From Rhabditoides inermis (taxonomy: Eukaryota; Nematoda; Chromadorea; Rhabditida; Rhabditidae), in contig CAWZYM010000284.1 of the NCBI GenBank assembly GCA_963966185.1, forward strand, positions 65,001-129,000: a stretch of 64,000 nucleotides of DNA. The letters are read 5' to 3'. Position 1 is the stretch's first letter. The number at the start of each line of letters is the position of its first letter. Position numbers and translations under genes: made by a program. The notes under the pieces are model-generated. The model was not told where the DNA came from. It saw only the letters and a list, made by a program, of their open reading frames with translations, and made no database searches. Shown piece by piece: positions 33,266 through 44,407 of the stretch.

Positions 33266-35451
33266 ATGTTGGTGCAGTTGATATGCGAATGTTTCGAACT
33301 ACTAGCTTCTGTCACTGGAATGCTTGCCAACGCCCTTTTCATCTTTCTTATTATCGCGTACACTCCAAAACAGGTGATTTATTTTGTGTGAGGAAACGCA
33401 AACTAAAAAAATACTTTAAGTAGCTTTTCTTGTTGTTTCAGTAGCTCACCGATTTGAGTGTGTTCTGATTTCTGTTGTATCATTTTTTTCACGTGATTTC
33501 ATTCATATAACCAAGAAAATTAAAATGCGTGTTCTACATAATTTGTTCTCACGAGCATTTTGAAATTCGAAAGTCATTCATGGAAAACAAACATTCTAAG
33601 AATGAGCATTTTGAATTTCGAAAGTCATTCATGGTAAACAAACATTCTGAGAATGAATGGAAAGTACACATTTTTGAAGAAGATTACGGGTTATTGAGAC
33701 CCAGTCTGGTGTCATCTTTACATATTGAATTGAAAGCAGAAATGAGGCAAATCAAGATCAGAATACTACCTCTGTATTAGATGATTAGCGCATTTCAGTT
33801 AACTTACTTGTAAAATTGATGAAGAACAGTAGTACATAGTAGTAGAAAAGTAGTTACGTGCCCATTGCATTCAGGTGGGTTCGTATCGTGTGTTGTTGTT
33901 CAACACAGCTGTGATCGATTTGCTCATATGCGCCACGCATGTACTCCTTCTACAGAGGTATCAAAGCAAAGTCACTGGGTGTCGGTGTCACCCCCCCCGT
34001 CTCTTCCCTTTCGCTTCAAAAGACCGTGTTTTGTGGTCGTGATCGAAAGAGTAGTAGATGAGTGATGGCGCCATGTCGATGCGCTGCCTGCTCTGTACAA
34101 TGCGGACCCTCTCCTCCCTAGAATCCTACCTGCTGGCTGGACTCTGGCGTACGTGAGTGATGGTGCGTGCCAGCTGGTGTCTCCCTGGTTCTGCTTCGCC
34201 GTCTACGGAGTCATGCTACACTTCTACATACACAACATATACGTCCTCGCCATGTCGTTCGCGTATCGGTGAGCCAGTGTCCTCAAACTACTAGCGTACC
34301 TTCCAACTTTTGGTAACCCACCGATTCAAGCGACCCGCGCCAACTAGATAAAGAGTTCCCTTCTATCCACTTCGAATCACTTCGAATACGCTTTCCTGAG
34401 AGACTGACCACGCCTTCAGCTACTGGGTTCTGGTTCGGAAAGAAGTCAGCTCAAGGATGCTCTCGGCACTAGTGCTCATTGTCTACTTGCCGTCGCTGGG
34501 AATTTGTGTGAGTTTCCGCTTTCCGTCGGGCGACAAGTTTCGATTCACCATTCTTCGCATCAACAACAGTTCACAAACATGTTGCATTACCAAATTACCA
34601 TTTTTCATACCTGAATACGCAATGAGAAACAATTGAATTGACATGATCGCAGTCGTGTTTTGCAGACCAACTTTGCTCTGGGCGCGTTCTCGCCGGTTGA
34701 AGAGCTGCGAGCCGTCTTGGAGAAAGCGGGGTACGATGACCTCGACAACAAAACCGTCACTGGATCCATCAATGTGCTCGATGCGCCCATTCTAGCCATG
34801 ACATTATACGTGGTACGTTCGTGTATGGTGTTTTTTTTATGAAGCGTACATTTCAGAATCTGCCTATCGGGCCGTTATATATTGTGATCCTCGTCTTTCG
34901 AAATGGTGTAAGCAGATTACTCGCATGCTCTTCCAATCAAATGAGCGAGCGCACAAAACGGCTACATAAGCAGTTGCTGAAGGTGAGAACCGGTGATAGA
35001 GAGTCCTCTGTTCACCAACGCTAACCCTATGAAAACAATAATCCGATTCTGCAAAGTAATTGATAATGAATGTTGTTTTCGCTTCATCGTACTTGACGCG
35101 ATTTCAGACGCTCGCACTCCAAGCAATCATACCTGCGTTCTACTCGATTGGCGTGATCTCTTATGTGTCTGCGCTTTTGGGCCTCGTCAATAACACATTC
35201 AATCAGATGCTGCCCTTCTGCTCAATAGCAGGTGTGTAAAAGTGCGGTGGCGAACAAGTGGAATTTCTTCAGTGGCGCCAGTGCTGTCCCCTATCGTGTC
35301 TATCACGTGTGTCTCCCCGTATCGACGTCAGATGCTCGGCTGGTTGTCCGCTTGTCTGCCATGCTGGACGGCAAACATCACAACCGTGCCAGTCTTCGAC
35401 AGCACAAAGAACAGCCAAGACAAGAGGAGCCAAAGCCGACCGCAGACATGA
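33266..35451 (+). CDS. Srd-type serpentine chemoreceptor (7TM GPCR)
   Basis: Eight exons (33266-33373, 33875-33957, 34122-34268, 34420-34507, 34666-34812, 34857-34982, 35108-35231, 35273-35451) sum to 1,002 nt, 333 residues. Hydrophobic segments alternate with short loops in a seven-pass pattern. Landmarks typical of nematode Srd/Str receptors are TPKQVGSYRVLLFNTAVIDL after TM1, LPAGWTLAYVSDGAC, AVYGVMLHFYIHNIYVL, SFAYRYWVLV after TM3, and the C-terminal SPYRRQMLGWL. Assignment to Srd is by resemblance only. A TTTCAG acceptor lies four bases before the ATG. Intron 1 contains a tandem duplication of about 47 bp. The gene sits between two mobile elements. A chemosensory role in ciliated neurons is inferred from the family. 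Confidence 0.85.
33558..33652 (+). repeat. Two-unit tandem duplication in Srd intron 1
   Basis: Two consecutive copies of about 47 bp (GCATTTTGAAATTCGAAAG, TCATTCATGGAAAACAAACA, TTCTAAGAATGA and the variant GAATTTCGAAAGTCATTCAT). It lies inside the 501-bp first intron of the receptor gene. Confidence 0.8.
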
Positions 35452-36667
35452 AGACGAAGGCGGAACATGAGAATCGATGGCATTCCCATTTTCCGACAAA
35501 ATTGTTTACGAAATGAATAAGATAAAAAGCGCAAAGTTATATTAACTGTTGTCTTTTTAAGCGAGGCACTGACAAGGAATTTGCCCCAGGCTCTATTCTC
35601 CATAATGACCGAATAAGTCTCAATCGTTAGCTGAAAGGACCTCCGGTTCAATTTGTCATTCATCTTGTTTTGCTACGGACTACGTTGAAGTACCGTAATC
35701 CTATTATAAAGTTCTGACGGGAGCAAGCACAAGTTGCTTGTCACAACACTTATCATCTCGAATAATATTTTCTCGATTTCACATATGATTCATAGCAAGA
35801 AACGTGCATTCGCCTAATTTCAACTCGTTTCACCCACAACAAGCGAGCGTTTTCGCAAGTTCTCTCTCAATCCATGACCGTAGACTCATAGTTTCGCTGG
35901 CTACCGTATGCATTATCGCGTCTAGCTCTCACGTCGTCACGTTCTTCTCACATTCACACGCGTTCGCATAACAGAGGAAAGTGTGGGAACAGACATGACA
36001 TTTCGAAGTTTACTATAATAAAGGAATCGTAGATCGTAAGGGAGTGTGGTGACAATACGCTTCTGTTCTCGCCAAGCCATCCGTTGTTTTGTTATGCGAG
36101 TTTGATTCGTCACTGACTGCTTCCTTAAACTACATCGAAATCATTTCTTGTCTTGGTGCCCACATCTGACTGAGCTTGCCTAAATCAAGCTTACGTATTA
36201 CGGAATGTATTTCTCACAACGTATTCGTCTCAAACCACATGCGCTTAATTATGGTATCTCCGGATCCGGATCACTCACTACAAAGTCATCCCACACTCTT
36301 TGTTCCACCGCTCTATTCCCACATGAAACGCGTTTCGAGGGGGTCGCTCTTGAACCACCCTATCATGTTTTGCCTTGCCACTCTCGCATTCAGTGTGTCA
36401 ATGATAAAAAAAAATTGTTTTTCAGCAGATTCAAGTTATACAACCGTCGACCTAACCATTGAGGGGACTGACCTTAGGCTCTCGAGTACAGGTCGCTAGA
36501 TGCTTAGCTTACAAGGAGTCCATTGAATGCAATAAGTTTGGATCAGATGACGTCACAGACTTCTGACTAGAAGCTCACGAAAGTTGTGAGGGTGGTCGCC
36601 ACTCCACCGTGACTAGCGGTACATCATTCCCCGTTCCTTTCATCTCGCGTGCGTTTGAATCGGCACA
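35452..36667. other. Intergenic region between the receptor and the LINE
   Basis: No supported gene. Part of it, perhaps from 36.2 kb on, may be the 5' UTR of the LINE, but I could not find its 5' end. Short open frames at 35.3-35.7 and 36.2-36.5 kb have no recognisable domain. Confidence 0.35.
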
Positions 36668-37534
36668 ATGCATGAACCCGACGATTACAAGACGGCCTAC
36701 TATCAGACGGTGGCTGAACTGACGAAGGTGAAGAAACTGGTGGCCGAGCAGATGGACACTATCAAGATGCAGTCCGAGACGCTCAAGTCGCAGTCGGCGA
36801 CCATCGAGAATCAATCAAGAATCATCGCCCTGCATTTGGAGTCGCTGGTGGAGAAATGGAACGTGCGCGACGAGAACGAGCAGAACAAGGAGCAGAACAT
36901 CGAGAAGACGATCGTGAAGAAGAGCTTCGACGTGTACAACCTGTCGCACGTTGTCGCTCGTGCGCCGCGTCACCCCGAATTCGAGGAGTACGTGCGCTCT
37001 GGCAAAATGAAGGCGGATCGTGAAAAAGACAAGAAAGACTCGCGCATCGTGTTGATTGGGAGGCCGGAGCTGGACGGAGAGACCAAGGAGCAGCTGACGA
37101 CGGATTTGAAGACGATACTCGAGGAGAACGGACTGCCCTCGGCGAACATTGTCGAAGCTTTCCGCGTGCCGATCAAGAAGGACGAGACGAAGAGCGGCTA
37201 CAGGCCGATCAAGGTGGTTCTCCGAGACCAAGCCCACAAGAAGGAAGTCAAGACGGTGCTGGGACACAAGGGCGGACACTTCGCGCGGGACGACCAGACG
37301 TACCTGGAGAGGGAGCGTGACAGGCAACTTCGTAGATATGTCCGTTCCGTTAATGATGATACTTGTGCGCCTAGGTATTGTGTCCGTGATCTGACGATTG
37401 AGCATCTGTACTACTGGAAGAGTGCATCGGGCGGTGCGGCAAGTGGATCGGCGGTCGCGGACTCGGTTGCCGGAGCTGAAGGAGGAGGTGGGGAGGGAGG
37501 GTTGACCGCGGACGGTAGCACTTCAAATGTCTAG
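36668..37534 (+). CDS. LINE ORF1p-like protein
   Basis: 288 residues. The N-terminus (about 1-75) is Gln/Lys/Glu-rich with heptad spacing and should form a coiled coil. The middle (about 115-210) resembles an ORF1-type RNA-binding fold: RIVLIGRPE, DLKTILEENG, NIVEAFRVP, RPIKVVLRDQ and the basic DDQTYLERERDRQLRR. The tail is Gly/Ala/Ser-rich. ORF1 proteins bind element RNA and form ribonucleoprotein particles. Codons up to about 37330 are G/C-rich at third positions like the host genes, then turn AT-rich like ORF2. The stop codon overlaps the ORF2 start. Confidence 0.75.
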   Translation: MHEPDDYKTAYYQTVAELTKVKKLVAEQMDTIKMQSETLKSQSATIENQSRIIALHLESLVEKWNVRDENEQNKEQNIEKTIVKKSFDVYNLSHVVARAPRHPEFEEYVRSGKMKADREKDKKDSRIVLIGRPELDGETKEQLTTDLKTILEENGLPSANIVEAFRVPIKKDETKSGYRPIKVVLRDQAHKKEVKTVLGHKGGHFARDDQTYLERERDRQLRRYVRSVNDDTCAPRYCVRDLTIEHLYYWKSASGGAASGSAVADSVAGAEGGGGEGGLTADGSTSNV

Positions 37535-40312
37535 ATGTACAGAGAGCAATATAGTGAGCCTTCTTTCGTGCAATATTCGTTCCATTCGTAATAAGTTACA
37601 TTCACTTTCGCATTACTTGTCCCTTAATCCCCTTTCAATACTGGTTGTGTGTGAAAATTGGCTGAGTCGATCTGACCCAGTCCCATCTTTTCCCAATTAC
37701 ACATGTCACTCGGTCTCTCGCTGTCACAAGGGTGGTGGCGGCGCACTCATTTGCATACCCGCGCGCATAACGCATAAACTACTCGCGGCCCACATGTGTC
37801 CCTCATTCGATGCAGTAGCCGTTCGTGTTTTGATAGACAAGCGCGAGTGTGTTATAGTCGGTGTGTATAGACCACCTGGAGACGATCGCACCTTTGTTCC
37901 TATGTTTTCTAAGTTCATGGATGATTTAAAACCTAAAGGCACTCTTCTCATGGCTGGTGATCTAAACTTCCCTGGAATACGGTGGGAATCGCAGGCATCA
38001 GACTCTTCTCTGTCACAGAGTTTTCTGGACTATTGCAATTCCTCGGGTTTATATCAGTTAGTCCTAGAACCGACGCGCGGAAATAACGTTTTAGATATAA
38101 TTCTCACCTCGGACCGAACTCTTTTGAAAAATGTTCGCTTGGGGATAGCATATTCTGACCATTGTTCGGTCGAGGCAGAATTTAACAAGCGCTGCGATCC
38201 GCTGCGAACGTTCAAGAAAACGGTATTCGATTTTCGAACAGGAGATTACGGTGCCATGAATCAAGATTTAGCCCTAGTTGATTGGTCTGCCGAATTCTCC
38301 ATTTTGACGAACATAAATGACAAATACCAACGCTTCTGTGATATCATAAAAGATGCTATGCGATACCGTATTCCTACAGTTACAGTGCTCCAAGATCACT
38401 CTCCAAAGTTTCCAAAATGGCTGTCAAAGCTGAAAAATAGAGTGAGAAGGTTACATGCGCAGCAGAAATCTTCCGGTACCACGCAGGATATAGAGAACTA
38501 TAAACGTCTCCTCAAAGAGTATCGCATAGCTGTGAAAGAATGCGTACGTGAGAGAGAAGAGTTTATTCTCAAGAGTTCCTCTCCTGCGAGATACTGGCAA
38601 TATATCAAATCTAAATTAACACCGGTAGACCCCATACCAGATCTAACAGATAGTACGGGCAGTGTAGTATCGGGAGATTCAGAGAGAGCAACTCTATTCA
38701 ATGAGTTCTTCTCATCTGTATTTTCGCGTGATAACAACAAACCATTCCATCTACCTGACTATCCTGGAGCCCGGTCTATCTCTGAGGTTGACTTCAGCCC
38801 ACATTGTGTGTATGAGTATTTGAGAAGGACTAAACGAAAAATATCACAAAGCCCGGACGAAATTCCATCAATAGTACTGCAATCGTTGGCAACTGTTATT
38901 GCACACCCTCTCTCATTGATATTCTCGGATTGTTTTCATGATGGTGTTATACCTGAAATATGGAGAAAGGGAATCGTGGTGCCGGTATTTAAAAGTGGTG
39001 ATAAAAGCAAATGTACCAACTATAGGCTTATAACTCTTACATGTTGTGTTAGTAGAGTGTTCGAAAGGATGCTTCGCTATAACATACGTGCACATCTCTG
39101 GAAATATGGAATAGTCAATAAACAACAACATGGGTTTCTTGACGGAAGAGGTGCGACTAGTCAAATGGTTGATTATGTTGGATATTTAGTTTCTCACCTG
39201 TCAAAAAAAGTAGCAGTTGATTCGATTTATCTCGATATCAAGAAAGCTTTTGATTCAGTAGTACATAGGCGTTTAATGGAAGTTTGTAGATCTTATAAGA
39301 TAGATGGCAAAACACTATACTGGTTGCAACTATTTCTCTCGGGAAGAACTCAGTCGGTTAGAGTGGGTACATGCTTATCTGACTGGATTCCCGTATTGAG
39401 TGGTGTTCCCCAAGAAAGTGTTGTAGGACCATTACTTTTTATGATTTACATTAATGGAATCGGCTCTGTTATAAAGCACTGCTCGTACTATCTCTATGCA
39501 GATGACATGAAGTTGTCTATTCCTCAAAACATAATAAACTTCCACGATCTACTTGAATCTGATTTGCATAGTGTATTCCATTGGCTTGACGAGCGGCAAC
39601 TGTCATTGTCGACTGCTAAGTGCAATGTGATACACTTTGGCAAAGGTGCAATAAAATCTATCTATAAATGCGATGGTCATACTATACTTTGTGTCGAATC
39701 GATTAAGGATCTTGGTATTACACTCACACACGACCTTAATCCTGGCGAGCATATAAAACGAACAATACAGAAAGCATCGTCTAGAATTGGTGTTTTAAGA
39801 ATGGCTTTCCACCACAACGAGTCTCTGTTTATGAATTTTTACAAATATAAAGTTCGTCCTGTTCTCGATTACGGTAGTGAGGTTCTCTTAGCCCTCAATG
39901 TTACCCAGAGTAATAAACTTGAAGCGGTGCAAAGATCGTTCACGAAACTACTTGCCCCTAAACTATCATATGCGGAACGGCTACATAAGTTTTCCCTTGA
40001 GACACTGTGGACTCGTAGAGTGTTGTCAGATTTGAGAATTGTCCACAGCTTTATTTATGGTCATATAAAAGCAGAAAACCATTTCTTCTGGTTATGCCGA
40101 AAGCTAGATCTGCTTCGCTGCGTTCAAATGGTTTAAAAATCACATGTGCGTCGCGAACCACCCTTGGTCAGAGTTTCATTACATATCGAGTTACAAAATA
40201 CTGGAACAACCTTGATTCTTCCACAGTATGCCAATTCAAAAAGATTGACTGCAGAAACAAACTTATGTCATTTTTCACACACAACCGCTCACGTTTCACT
40301 GTAGATGGATGA
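37527..40312 (+). pseudogene. LINE ORF2: endonuclease and reverse transcriptase, frameshifted
   Basis: 869 residues are open from 37527 to 40136. The apurinic-type endonuclease comes first (LLSCNIRSIRNKL, LLMAGDLNFPGI, YSDHCSVEAEF). The reverse transcriptase follows: IVVPVFKSGDKS, YLDIKKAFDSVVH, LSGVPQES and the active-site YLYADDMKLS. The C-terminal part continues in another frame at 40094-40312 (FITYRVTKYWNNLDSSTV), so an indel lies between about 40090 and 40136. LSGVPQES departs from the usual GVPQGS. The ATG overlaps the end of ORF1 by eight bases in a different frame, so ORF2 would be made by re-initiation. Annotation only; the break is real in this sequence. Confidence 0.92.
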
Positions 40313-40571
40313 CCCCACTCGTATGTAATTTTAATGCTCTCTGGCGACGAAGTGTCCTGACGTAGTTGGCTTTTTCTCTCTACTAACTTCAGAAGTTCTT
40401 GCATTCGTTTCTAAGATTGACAGACCTTTTCCTTTACACGTTTTGGGTGTCAAAAGGTTCTGTCGCACTCTCTGCCAGTCTCTGCCAAACCACCCTTTGT
40501 TCTTAACCGGTACTAGGATGTTTGTGCTGTTTGATGATTGATACCATATGAATAAACTATTATTATCATTG

Positions 40572-40642
40572 GCCGCCGAGAGGATCGAACCCGGGACCTT
40601 CCGCTTGATAGCTGCAAGCACATCCACTGCGCTAGCCACCCA
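40572..40642 (-). other. tRNA-like module directly after the LINE
   Basis: On the minus strand the segment reads TGGCTAGCGCAGTGG (A-box), then a possible anticodon arm GCTTG-CAGCTAT-CAAGC, then GGGTTCGATCC (B-box). D and anticodon stems pair; acceptor and T stems have mismatches, and base 33 would be A, not T. A decayed tRNA gene or tRNA-derived SINE head is more likely than a working tRNA. Confidence 0.6.
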
Positions 40643-41880
40643 CAAAAAAACATGTCGTTGTGACCAAAGTCGTTTTCCACAAAAAATCAACAATTTCGTA
40701 CCAAGTCCAAGTTCCACATCATAGTCTTTCCAACTGGGTATTTTTACTCATCTGATGAGCCAGACGTACATTTGAGAAAAAGTATAGAAAATGATTCGTG
40801 TTGTACCTGCCATTCTATGCAGGAAAACACAAATCAATTTTATAGTATTGTGAGGGTTGGCACGCACATTCAAGATCAAAAATGCTGCCATGGTGATTCA
40901 AAAATATACTAATTTACAGATGTTTATTTTTGTGGTTTCGTGTTTCGTATGCAACTTTGACAACTTTTAATTTTGTCAGAGATTGCGTCAGTACTGTATG
41001 GTGTCAGTATTGTTGAGAATTGTGAAAAAAAAAACGTGTCTATGTTAGCGCAGTAACCACTTTCCCTCTGTTGTCACACCTTCTCACTTTCACAAGCGGT
41101 GTGAATGTTTCCCCTGGTGTTCCAGTCTGAGCTCAGCTCACTCACTCACTCGCTCCTCGGCTTGTCTGGACGCTGACGTCCTTGGCCGGCTAAATCTAGT
41201 GACGACCACTTGCTGCGGTCGTGCGCGATGCCCTCCACGCGGCTCGCAACTCCTCGTCTCTCGCGCTCATGTGCAGTTGGACATTCCGTTCCACCCTGCG
41301 ACTTTTTGCCATTTCACCACCCTTGTTGCTCTGCATCGGACCGAGGACGAGATAGAGATACGGCACGTTGAATAAGGAGTAATGTTATAACCATCGAAAA
41401 TAAAAATATTATTACAAATCAAAACGCTATGGAAAGCATTTTTTTTTGGCAAAGCAGTTATGTTTCGATATTCCATAGCTACTTCCCTATATTTCGTAGA
41501 AATAGCTCATTGCGAACGTGTACTGCCCATGTGAGTGAGTTGTCGTCTATTGGCGAACACCTCCAGAAGGCGGTTGTGAACGACGATTGGTGAAAATCAC
41601 TGATCAGGCCCAATCGTCGATGCTTCTGTAATCTAGAAACCGTGCACCAGCGTTTATAATCAGCTGCTTTTCGAAGGTTTCTTCTCCGTGTGTTTCTTCC
41701 CCAGTCCACTCAGCCTACTTTCTCTCTCACTCACACGGGCAGCCCACGCACTTGTGGTGGCCGAATTTGATGTAATTAAGCACTTATACACAACTTTTTA
41801 CGCTGTATCCGAATATGACCATAACTTTCCTGAAATAGCACTTTGAAGGGGATTTGGCCACGTACCAAATAGACTACCCT
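40643..41880. other. Gene-free stretch after the LINE
   Basis: Mostly AT-rich with a G/C-richer island at about 41090-41300. I find no spliceable coding frames and no clear repeat structure here. Confidence 0.35.
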
Positions 41881-41884
41881 TGAA

Positions 41885-41972
41885 AACGACCTGTCAAAAC
41901 AACAGCGGCGCGGCGGAATGGTTAGTGAGTTAGGAAATCGGAAAAGACGATCGGTGGTTCTATCCTCGCTGC
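41885..41972 (+). other. tRNA-like module, unpaired
   Basis: Contains GGCGGAATGGTTAGTGAG (A-box-like) and GGTGGTTCTATCCTCGCTGC (B-box-like GGTTCTATCC). It lies just outside the left arm of the foldback element at 41988 and has no inverted partner that I can see. Confidence 0.5.
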
Positions 41973-41987
41973 ATGTCCTATGTTTGC

Positions 41988-42470
41988 TATAGTCGGATTG
42001 GATCCTATATGCCATCCGTGACATTTCACATGTTGTGCAGTTTCGTGCAACACAACATGTAAACCTTCAAAGATCCAAAACGCTCTGTGAGAGGGAATCG
42101 AACCCATGGGCAGCTCGCAACGATCGAGCGCTGGCGGCGCGCTCTACCACTGCGCCATTTAGGCTCACTCTAAGAGGTCATTGATTCTCGCCGATATGTT
42201 TGCCCGTTAACTCTCATCATAGTACACTCAAGTGGCCAGTGGAGCTACATGTGCTATCTTTTCGATCTTTTAACCACTGCCTCTATGGTGCAGTGGTAGA
42301 GCGCGCCGCCAGTGCGCAATCGCTGCGTACTGCTCATGGGTTCGATTCCTACTCATGGACGCGTTTTGGATATTTGTTGACATACATGTTGTGTTGCACA
42401 AAACTGCACAACATGTGAAATGTCACAATTGGCATATAGGATCCAAACCGACTATATAAGTCGGTATCAT
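41988..42470. mobile_element. Foldback element with tRNA-like modules, family C copy 1
   Basis: About 480 bp. The left end TATAGTCGGATTGGATCC and the right end GGATCCAAACCGACTATA are inverted repeats. The arms continue through ATATGCCATCCGTGACATTT, CACATGTTGTGCAGTTT, GTGCAACACAACATGT and ATCCAAAACGC. Inside each arm is a tRNA-like module, reading outward: minus strand at 42062-42165 (TGGCGCAGTGGTAGAGCGC, GGGTTCGATTCC) and plus strand at 42283-42358 (TGGTGCAGTGGTAGAGCGC, GGGTTCGATTCC). No protein is encoded. A second member lies at 43650-44122. Confidence 0.9.
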
Positions 42471-42699
42471 TTGTGTTTTTCGAGCGTTTTGAACACTTCG
42501 TTTTATTGACCGAAATCGGTAAGTACGCGATGAAAATTAAGTTCCATAAAAAATTGTATTGCACATTATTGTCAAATCATTGCATTCTAACAAAAATGCG
42601 AAGAAAATTTAGCACATTCTATAAGATAGACAATTTTGCATTCTGGAAAACATGTATTGCGAATTTCGTGATGCAAAAGTTTTTCGAAAAATATGAATG

Positions 42700-43410
42700 C
42701 CGATAAAATCTGCTGCACAAGATCGGCGAATTTGGCGACGGCAGAATTCGCTGATCTTTCGTTGACTCTATTTCAGCGAATTTAGCGACGGCAGAATTTG
42801 CTGAACTTTTGTTCCTACATTTCCGCGAATATGGCGAGGGCAGAATACGCTGAACTCCAGTGAACAAAAATTCTGCCACCGAGAGGAATCGAACCGGCGT
42901 CCCCCGTTCACCAACCGTCCATCTTACCAATATACCACCTCCGCTCTCTCTCAGACGCTGTGAACTGGAGAATGTGTGCGCGAACATCTATGTAATTGCG
43001 AACATCTGTTTAGCTATTCGCATTCCAAAAGGAAGAACACAGTTCTCGCTGTTGCTGGTATATTTATAACTTAGATGTTTTTATATACCATCAACAGTCG
43101 TTTGCATACTTCTTTTTGAAAATCATGATGGCGCATGTTTCACAACGTTTTAGAATCTCTGCGAACGAGCTGCCATGGTGTATTGGTAACATTCACGCTT
43201 CGTGATCGAGGGACGACGGTTCGATCCCCCTCACCGGCCAAAATTTTGTGAAAGCGAATTTGATCCGTCTCTGTTCAGCGAATTTGGCCATCGCTAAATT
43301 CGCGGAAAACACACAAAGATCAGCGAATTCTGCCGTCGCTAAATTCGCCGAAACCATGGCAATGAAGTTCCTCGAATTCTGTCATCGCAATATTTGCAGA
43401 TTTGAAAAAG
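42700..43410. mobile_element. Foldback element with tRNA-like modules, family D
   Basis: The outer arms are built from repeats of GCGAATTTAGCGACGGCAGA (left, about 42724-42850) and its complement TCTGCCGTCGCTAAATTCGC (right, about 43260-43360). Next inward are tRNA-like modules: minus strand 42883-42955 (TGGTATATTGGTA and GGTTCGATTCC on that strand) and plus strand 43168-43240 (TGGTGTATTGGTAACATTC, GGTTCGATCCC). The central 210 bp is unique. The design matches family C but the arm sequences are unrelated. Confidence 0.8.
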
Positions 43411-43649
43411 AAGTTTCTTCTTTGCCCGCGAATGTTTTGATAATATTTTGACAACACAAATTCCCCATCCGAATTTCGCCGATCACATCGTTTTGTTAGG
43501 CATGTTTTGAAATCTGCTACAATGCTGTAGAGGGCGATGAAAGGTCCCGGATAAGGTTGAAAGTAGCACTGTAGCGATACTCTCGAAAATCACAAATGAT
43601 ACCGACTTATATGTAATGTTGTGCTATGTTATATTGGCGGTTCCATCTT

Positions 43650-44122
43650 GGCTATAGTCGGTTTGGATCCTATATGCCATTCGTGACATTTCACATGTTG
43701 TGCAGTTTTGTGCAACACAACATGAAGGTCTTCAAATATCCAAAACGCTTTCATGCGAAGGAATCGAACCCGTGGTCAGAACTCAGCGATTGCGCACTGG
43801 CGGCGCTCTCAACCACTGCGCCATTGAGGCTCGTACTGAGAGGTCATTGCATATCGAAGATATGCATGCTTGTTATATCTCATCATCGTACACTGAAGAG
43901 GCCAGTGCAGCCAGATGGGCTCTCTCTTCGATCTCTTAACCACTGCCTCTATGGTGCAGTGGTAGTGTGCGCCAGTAGCGCACAATCGCCGCGATCTGTT
44001 CACGGGTTCGATTCCTACTGATGGAAGCGTTTTGAATATTTGATGACATACATGTTGTGTTGCACAAAACTGCACCACATGTGAAATGTCACGGATGGCA
44101 TATAGGATCCAATCCGACTATA
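43650..44122. mobile_element. Foldback element with tRNA-like modules, family C copy 2
   Basis: The same ends and arm words as 41988-42470: TATAGTCGGTTTGGATCCTA on the left and TAGGATCCAATCCGACTATA on the right, with GACATTTCACATGTTGTGCA and ATATTTGATGACATACATG. The tRNA-like modules are at 43757-43838 (minus) and 43948-44026 (plus), with TGGCGCAGTGGTTGAG or TGGTGCAGTGGTAG and GGGTTCGATTCC. It has drifted from copy 1 by scattered substitutions. Confidence 0.9.
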
Positions 44123-44407
44123 ACTACTATCTCCACCATTACCGACGATGTTTATTGTATATGTTTTGGCCTATTCGGAATAAAGAATAAGACGGACCGA
44201 AACAGAATGTTCTGGCGTTGGAATGTGGTATATGGTAAGGTATTGTGACCATTTTTTTCTTTATCCGCAAGGAAAAATTACAACAACAAATAGAAATCTG
44301 GCAAGGACTTGAGTGTTGAATGCTCTTCTATTGAAAGTGACGACGTGTGAATCCCGGATCTTGCACCTACCTTCTCCTCCTTTTCTCTTTCCTCTTTCCT
44401 ATTCCAT

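Larger units (their letters stand above)
36668..40569 (+). mobile_element. CR1/Jockey-superfamily non-LTR retrotransposon (LINE)
   Basis: Two overlapping frames, an RNA-binding-type ORF1 and an endonuclease/reverse-transcriptase ORF2, followed by a 3' tail that ends in an ATT-rich run (AATAAACTATTATTATCATT) near 40569. The 5' boundary is not known; only the coding start is given. ORF2 carries one frameshift near its 3' end, so the copy is recent but probably inactive. A tRNA-like module begins directly after the 3' end. Confidence 0.9.

Noticed and set aside
34021..34121. Exon of the Srd receptor starting after CTTCAAAAG
   Set aside because: It meets an in-frame stop. The acceptor CTCCCTAG at 34121 keeps phase and restores the family motif.
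36176..36499. 107-residue frame upstream of LINE ORF1
   Set aside because: No domain and composition unlike either LINE frame; may just be 5' UTR.
42283..42358. Functional tRNA gene
   Set aside because: A and B boxes are good, but the anticodon stem does not pair and no proper acceptor stem forms. The same holds for the other modules.
43168..43240. Functional tRNA gene
   Set aside because: The most tRNA-like of the set, but acceptor-stem mismatches and its place in a palindrome argue for a tRNA-derived element.
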